A DNA stretch of 14,753 bases, taken from positions 1 to 14,753 of the forward strand of contig SMVY01000086.1 of the NCBI GenBank assembly GCA_004357415.1, in the 5' to 3' direction. This document shows positions 11,154 to 14,753 of this stretch, one piece after another; positions within the stretch are counted from its first letter, which is position 1, and every line of letters starts with the position of its first letter. The notes beneath the pieces were generated by a model that was not told the DNA's origin, did not search any database, and was given only the letters and a program-made list of their open reading frames with translations. The DNA comes from Gemmatimonadota bacterium. GTDB taxonomy: Bacteria; Gemmatimonadota; Gemmatimonadetes; Gemmatimonadales; GWC2-71-9. The translations under genes and the position numbers were made by a program.

Positions 11154-14100
11154 GTCCCCACTCCACCAGGGCGGCGTTGCGGCTGTTGGGTACGCCGCTG
11201 AGGCACCTGCGAAGCTTGTCGTGGGCGGCAGCCGGCACCGGTACCGTGGTGCTCACCTTCGGGGTTGCCGCCTGGCTCGCCTTGCTCGGGTGGTTCGACC
11301 CGCCGTATTGGGTGCTGGTGGCGTGGGCCCTGGCCATCGGCGGTGCGCTCTCCGGAGGCGTGGTGGCTTGGCGCCACCGCTCGGCGCTGTCGGACGCTGC
11401 TCTGGCTCAGCATCTCGAACGCCAGGCGCCGTGGCGGCCCGGCCAGCTGCGAGCCCTCCTTGAGCGTCCCGCAGCCGGCACCAGCGAATCGCTGTTGGCC
11501 GAGGCGGACGAACTCGAAGCTCGCTCCCTCGTTCGCGACGGAGCCACAGCACTCCGCCCGATGCGCCGCCGGCTGCGTTACCGGGCCGCGGGTAGCGGCG
11601 TGCTACTCGGCGCGGGGCTGCTGGCCTTCCTCACGGCCGACCCGTTCGACGGCAGCGCCGCCGCGCTGTGGCATCCGCGAGCGGCGTGGGAGGCGACCAC
11701 CGCACCCGTGCGCATCGGACTGACGCAACCGGTCGTCAACCGGGGTGACTCGGTGGAGTTCCTGGTCGAGGCCGTTGGGCGACGACGCGCCACCCTATGG
11801 ACTCGGGCGCCCGGTGAATCGTGGATGCCGCAGCGGGTCGCGCTGGACTCGCTGGGTCGGGGCCGTGTCGGCAGCGGGCCGCTGTTCGCGGATGTGTTCG
11901 CCCGGGTGGTGTCGGGGCGCCGCGAATCCGACACCGTCTCAGTCCGGGTGCGGCTCCCGGCGTTCCTCGGCGCGCTAACGCTCACCGCCCGGTATCCGGC
12001 CTACCTCGGGCTGCACGACGAGCCGCTCCCGGTTACGGGAGATACCGTGCTGTTGCCCATCGGTACCCGGCTGGAGGTGCGCGGTGAGGCGACTGCGGAA
12101 CTCGACGCCGTGAACTGGCGCGCGGGCAGCACGAGCTATCCCATGGATGTCGAAGGCGGCCGGTTCTGGGGATTTCTTCGGCCGGGGACCTCGGGGGCCT
12201 ACCGATTGGAGGTCGCCACCGCGTCCGGAGCGCCCTTGGCAGGTGACACCGTAGTCATTCCGATCCGCCTGGTGCCCGATCGCGCGCCCGAGGTGGCAAT
12301 CCCGGTGCCCGGGAGAGACACGGTGGCGCCGCTCAGTTTGCGGCTGCCGTTGGTCATCGACGTCCGCGATGACTACGGTCTCCGGACCATCAGCCTGCAC
12401 CTCCGCCGAGTCAGTCGCTTCGGCCTCAGCGACACGCTGCCGGTCCAACCGATCCCTCTTACCGGCAGCGTCACGGACCGCGCCATCCTGACCCATCAAC
12501 TCGATCTCAATGGTTACGGACTCCTCCCGGGTGACACCGTCCGCTACTTCGTCGAGGCGGTGGACAACGCACCCGCAGCCCACGTCGGCCGTTCGCGGGA
12601 GTACCTCCTGCGGTTGCCGACGATGAGCGAAGTGCGTGCGGCCGCCCGCGCAGCGTCTGAGGCGGTCTCCAGTCGCCTGGACAGCCTGGCCGAGAGCAGC
12701 CGCAAGCTCGAGCGGCAGACGGAAGACCTTTCGCGCGAGCGGCAACGGAGTGGCACGGAGGCCAATGGCCAAGGTGATGAAACACTGTCGTTCGAAGACG
12801 CGGAGCGCGCGGAAGCCGCTGCCGAGGCACAGCGCGAGCTCCTGCGGGAGGTTGAGGCGTTGCGGGAGGCTATGGAAGCTCTGCGGCAGAGCGCGCAAGC
12901 AGCGGGCCTCAACGATCCCGAGTGGCAAGCCCGGCTGTCCGAAATCCGCGACCAACTCGACCGGGCACTGTCACCCGAACTGCGCGCGCGGCTGGACGAG
13001 TTGCAGCGGGCCCTGCAGGATCTCGACGCCGACAGAACACGGGAGGCGCTGGAAGATCTGGCCCAGGCCCAGCAGGAGCTGCTGGAGGCCATCGAACGGA
13101 GCCGGGAACTGTTCCGTCGGGCCGCGCTCGAGGGGGACATGGCCAATCTGGCTGAGGAAGCGTCCGAGTTGGCCGGAGACCAGGAACGGTGGATCGATCA
13201 GATGGCAGAGTCCGACTCTGCCAGTGCCGCGGCCTGGGAGCGACAACTTGCCGATCGGGCCGACAGCCTCGCGGCTGCGCTGGAAAAATTAGGGCAGCAG
13301 CTTCAGGCCGAGGCGATGCAACAGGCCCTGCAGGACGCGGCGCAGCAAGCGGCGCAGGCGGCCGCGCAGATGCAGCAGGCGGCGGACATGGCGCAAGCGG
13401 GTGACATGAGCGGGGCACGGCAGCAGGGTCAGGAAGGCCTACAGCAGTTGCAGCCGCTGGGCGAGCAACTGCAACAACAGCTCGATCAGTTGCAGCAGCA
13501 ATGGCGCCAGGAAGTGGTGGCGGCTTTGGATCGCGGGCTGGCCGAAACGGCCCGATTGTTGGAGCGACAGGTCTTGGTGGAGCAGTCGGCTCGCTCCGTC
13601 GTGTCTCCCGAGCGGCAACGCGCCGAACAGGGAGCCGTCGAGGAGGGCGTCGAGAAACTCATGGAGCGGATGCGGCAGCTAGCGGGTCGCAATGCGCTGG
13701 TCTCTCCCCAGATAGCCACGGCCTTGTCGGCCGCCAAGGAGCACATGCGGGCGTCGCGAGAAGCGCTGTCCACCGCGGCCGTCAACGAACGTGAAGCGGC
13801 CGACCGGGCGGGTCAGGGTGCCGATGCGCTCAATGCGGCGGCCTACCTCATGCTCCGCTCACGGGGCGACGTGTCGGGGTCGGGCTCCGGCTCTGGGTTG
13901 ACCGAAGCGATGGAGCGCATGAGTCAGTTGGCGCAGCAGCAGGGCCAACTCAGCCAACAAGCCGGTTCCCTGTTGCCGATGATCGGCCAATCAGGAGTCC
14001 AGAGCGAGCTGCGCCGCCTCGGCGACGGCCAACGTGAGTTGGCGGAAGAGTTGGAGCGGTTGCAGGCGCAGGGCGATGTGCCGCAGGCCGGGCCGCTAGC

Positions 14101-14425
14101 GGCGGAAGCCCGGGAATTGGCCCGACGGCTGGAGGCGGGCAGGCTCGACCGGGAAACGGTTCGGCGGCAGGAACGTCTGTTCCGGCGCCTCCTCGACCAG
14201 GGCCGCACGCTCCAGGGTCAGGAAGAGGACCAGAAACAGGAACGGAAGAGCCGGACGCCGGAGGCGCAGGACGCCGCCCTCCCTCCGGCACTCCGGGCTC
14301 AACTACCAGGCAGCGCCGACCGACTGCGGTTGCCGTCGTGGGAGGAGCTCCAGCGATTTTCACCTGAGGAGCGCCGGTTGGTGGTCGAATACTTCCGCCG
14401 GTTGACCGATGCCGGCACCGAGTAG
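11150..14425 (+). CDS. DUF4175-like membrane protein with coiled-coil extracytoplasmic region
   Basis: 1091 residues. Membrane helices lie near 27-49, 53-74 and 146-163. The N-terminus and the 75-145 loop are Arg-rich (positive inside), so residues after 163 should be extracytoplasmic. The extracytoplasmic part has three beta-rich, Ig-like stretches (about 185-268, 270-375, 377-488), including RYPAYLGLHDEPLP at 281-294 and VRDDYGL at 405-411. Next comes a long charged coiled coil (about 495-715), a Gln-rich segment (716-787, 28 Gln in 72), and SGSGSGSG at 909-916 leading into more helix. It ends with SWEELQRFSPEERRLVVEYF at 1063-1082. The layout matches the DUF4175 / TIGR02302-type family, though family membership is by layout. 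The ATG overlaps the DUF4159 stop as ATGA; the frame continues upstream inside DUF4159 but is not needed. The role is unknown; an envelope scaffold is inferred. Confidence 0.85.
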   Translation: MSPHSTRAALRLLGTPLRHLRSLSWAAAGTGTVVLTFGVAAWLALLGWFDPPYWVLVAWALAIGGALSGGVVAWRHRSALSDAALAQHLERQAPWRPGQLRALLERPAAGTSESLLAEADELEARSLVRDGATALRPMRRRLRYRAAGSGVLLGAGLLAFLTADPFDGSAAALWHPRAAWEATTAPVRIGLTQPVVNRGDSVEFLVEAVGRRRATLWTRAPGESWMPQRVALDSLGRGRVGSGPLFADVFARVVSGRRESDTVSVRVRLPAFLGALTLTARYPAYLGLHDEPLPVTGDTVLLPIGTRLEVRGEATAELDAVNWRAGSTSYPMDVEGGRFWGFLRPGTSGAYRLEVATASGAPLAGDTVVIPIRLVPDRAPEVAIPVPGRDTVAPLSLRLPLVIDVRDDYGLRTISLHLRRVSRFGLSDTLPVQPIPLTGSVTDRAILTHQLDLNGYGLLPGDTVRYFVEAVDNAPAAHVGRSREYLLRLPTMSEVRAAARAASEAVSSRLDSLAESSRKLERQTEDLSRERQRSGTEANGQGDETLSFEDAERAEAAAEAQRELLREVEALREAMEALRQSAQAAGLNDPEWQARLSEIRDQLDRALSPELRARLDELQRALQDLDADRTREALEDLAQAQQELLEAIERSRELFRRAALEGDMANLAEEASELAGDQERWIDQMAESDSASAAAWERQLADRADSLAAALEKLGQQLQAEAMQQALQDAAQQAAQAAAQMQQAADMAQAGDMSGARQQGQEGLQQLQPLGEQLQQQLDQLQQQWRQEVVAALDRGLAETARLLERQVLVEQSARSVVSPERQRAEQGAVEEGVEKLMERMRQLAGRNALVSPQIATALSAAKEHMRASREALSTAAVNEREAADRAGQGADALNAAAYLMLRSRGDVSGSGSGSGLTEAMERMSQLAQQQGQLSQQAGSLLPMIGQSGVQSELRRLGDGQRELAEELERLQAQGDVPQAGPLAAEARELARRLEAGRLDRETVRRQERLFRRLLDQGRTLQGQEEDQKQERKSRTPEAQDAALPPALRAQLPGSADRLRLPSWEELQRFSPEERRLVVEYFRRLTDAGTE

Positions 14426-14753
14426 GGCGGGCGTGCCCCTGCGGTTCATCGTCATGGTCACCGCGTCGGTGTTGGCCACGGCCGCAACGATGTCGAGCGC
14501 CGCCGCCCAGCGGCCCGGCGTGGCTCAGGCGTTCGATCTCGAGCGGCGCGGCAGCTACCCGGAAGCGGTCGAGGCTTACGGCAAGGTGTTGCACGACAAT
14601 CCCAGCGACGTCACGGCCCTTCTCGGCATGGAGCGGTCGCTCACCCCGCTCGGCCGCATTCAGGAAATCCTTCCGTTCATTCGCCGCGCGCTGGCCCAGG
14701 ACTCGACCACCGGTGCCATATACGCCATCGGCGTCAGGACTTGGGCCCAAGTC
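14409..14753 (+). CDS. TPR-repeat protein with signal peptide, 5' part (runs off right edge)
   Basis: 115 codons are visible. The N-terminus is a signal peptide with a basic region (R6, R12), hydrophobic core FIVMVTASVLATAATM, and likely cleavage after SSAAA. The mature start, roughly from VAQAFDLERRGSYPEAVEAY, is a tetratricopeptide-like helix pair (a small residue, then Gly-Ser-Tyr at the turn, then EAVEAYGKVL and NPSD). A second repeat begins around TALLGM. The ATG at 14409 lies inside the DUF4175 gene (17-nt overlap). GTG at 14433, 7 nt after that stop, would give a shorter N-region and is a fair alternative; neither has a strong Shine-Dalgarno. As the third exported or membrane product in a row it probably works with the two genes before it. 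The TPR call is good, the exact function unknown. Confidence 0.75.
   Translation, partial: MPAPSRAGVPLRFIVMVTASVLATAATMSSAAAQRPGVAQAFDLERRGSYPEAVEAYGKVLHDNPSDVTALLGMERSLTPLGRIQEILPFIRRALAQDSTTGAIYAIGVRTWAQV

Noticed and set aside
11975..12955. Minus-strand open frame of 326 codons inside the DUF4175-like gene
   Set aside because: Antisense to a coherent membrane protein with conserved segments; no motif or start signal of its own.
13295..13515. CAG/GCG-rich DNA as a tandem or CRISPR-like repeat
   Set aside because: No regular unit length or spacer; the pattern is explained by Gln/Ala codons of a coiled coil in an intact frame.

Overview
The window is a high-GC bacterial chromosome segment of ordinary housekeeping genes plus one poorly understood envelope cassette. 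I saw no CRISPR array, insertion sequence, prophage gene, plasmid function or recognisable defence system. The best guess for the source is a Gemmatimonadota bacterium. This is inference from the DUF4159 / DUF4175-like / TPR gene order, the histidine-less HPt-like protein and the overall gene style; no marker gene proves it.

Left block, minus strand, transcribed right to left (8149 down to 1): pdxJ (vitamin B6), an HPt-like protein lacking phosphorylatable histidines, a flippase-like membrane protein (LPG_synthase_TM family), ispE (isoprenoid precursors), tRNA-Gln(TTG), prs (PRPP synthase), rplY/ctc (ribosomal protein L25), pth (peptidyl-tRNA hydrolase) and the first 438 codons of a membrane ion-pumping pyrophosphatase (hppA), which runs off the left edge. 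Spacing is tight: ispE starts inside the flippase gene, pth starts 3 nt after rplY (apparently at a CTG codon), and hppA starts within the pth stop codon (TAATG). The ispE - prs - ctc - pth neighbourhood is common in bacteria. It groups nucleotide and isoprenoid precursor supply with translation quality control, and here it ends in an enzyme that recovers energy from the pyrophosphate these pathways release.

Middle block (8150-9214), switching strands: a small lipoprotein of unknown function (plus) converges on a methylmalonyl-CoA epimerase gene (minus), with a perfect 7-bp hairpin between them. The epimerase gene diverges from trxA across a 114-bp spacer that contains a GC-rich inverted repeat.

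Right block, plus strand (9215-14753): thioredoxin trxA with a UUCG-loop terminator; rsmI (16S rRNA 2'-O-methyltransferase), which has no visible Shine-Dalgarno; then a tightly coupled cassette. The cassette is a secreted DUF4159 protein, a 1091-residue DUF4175-like membrane protein with beta-rich modules and a Gln-rich coiled coil, and a TPR protein with a signal peptide cut by the right edge. DUF4159 follows rsmI with no gap (TGA|ATG), DUF4175 overlaps DUF4159 by ATGA, and the TPR gene overlaps DUF4175. This cassette is the most interesting part of the window. Related genes elsewhere sit with MoxR ATPase, DUF58 and BatA-type VWA genes, so an extracytoplasmic assembly role is plausible but unproven.
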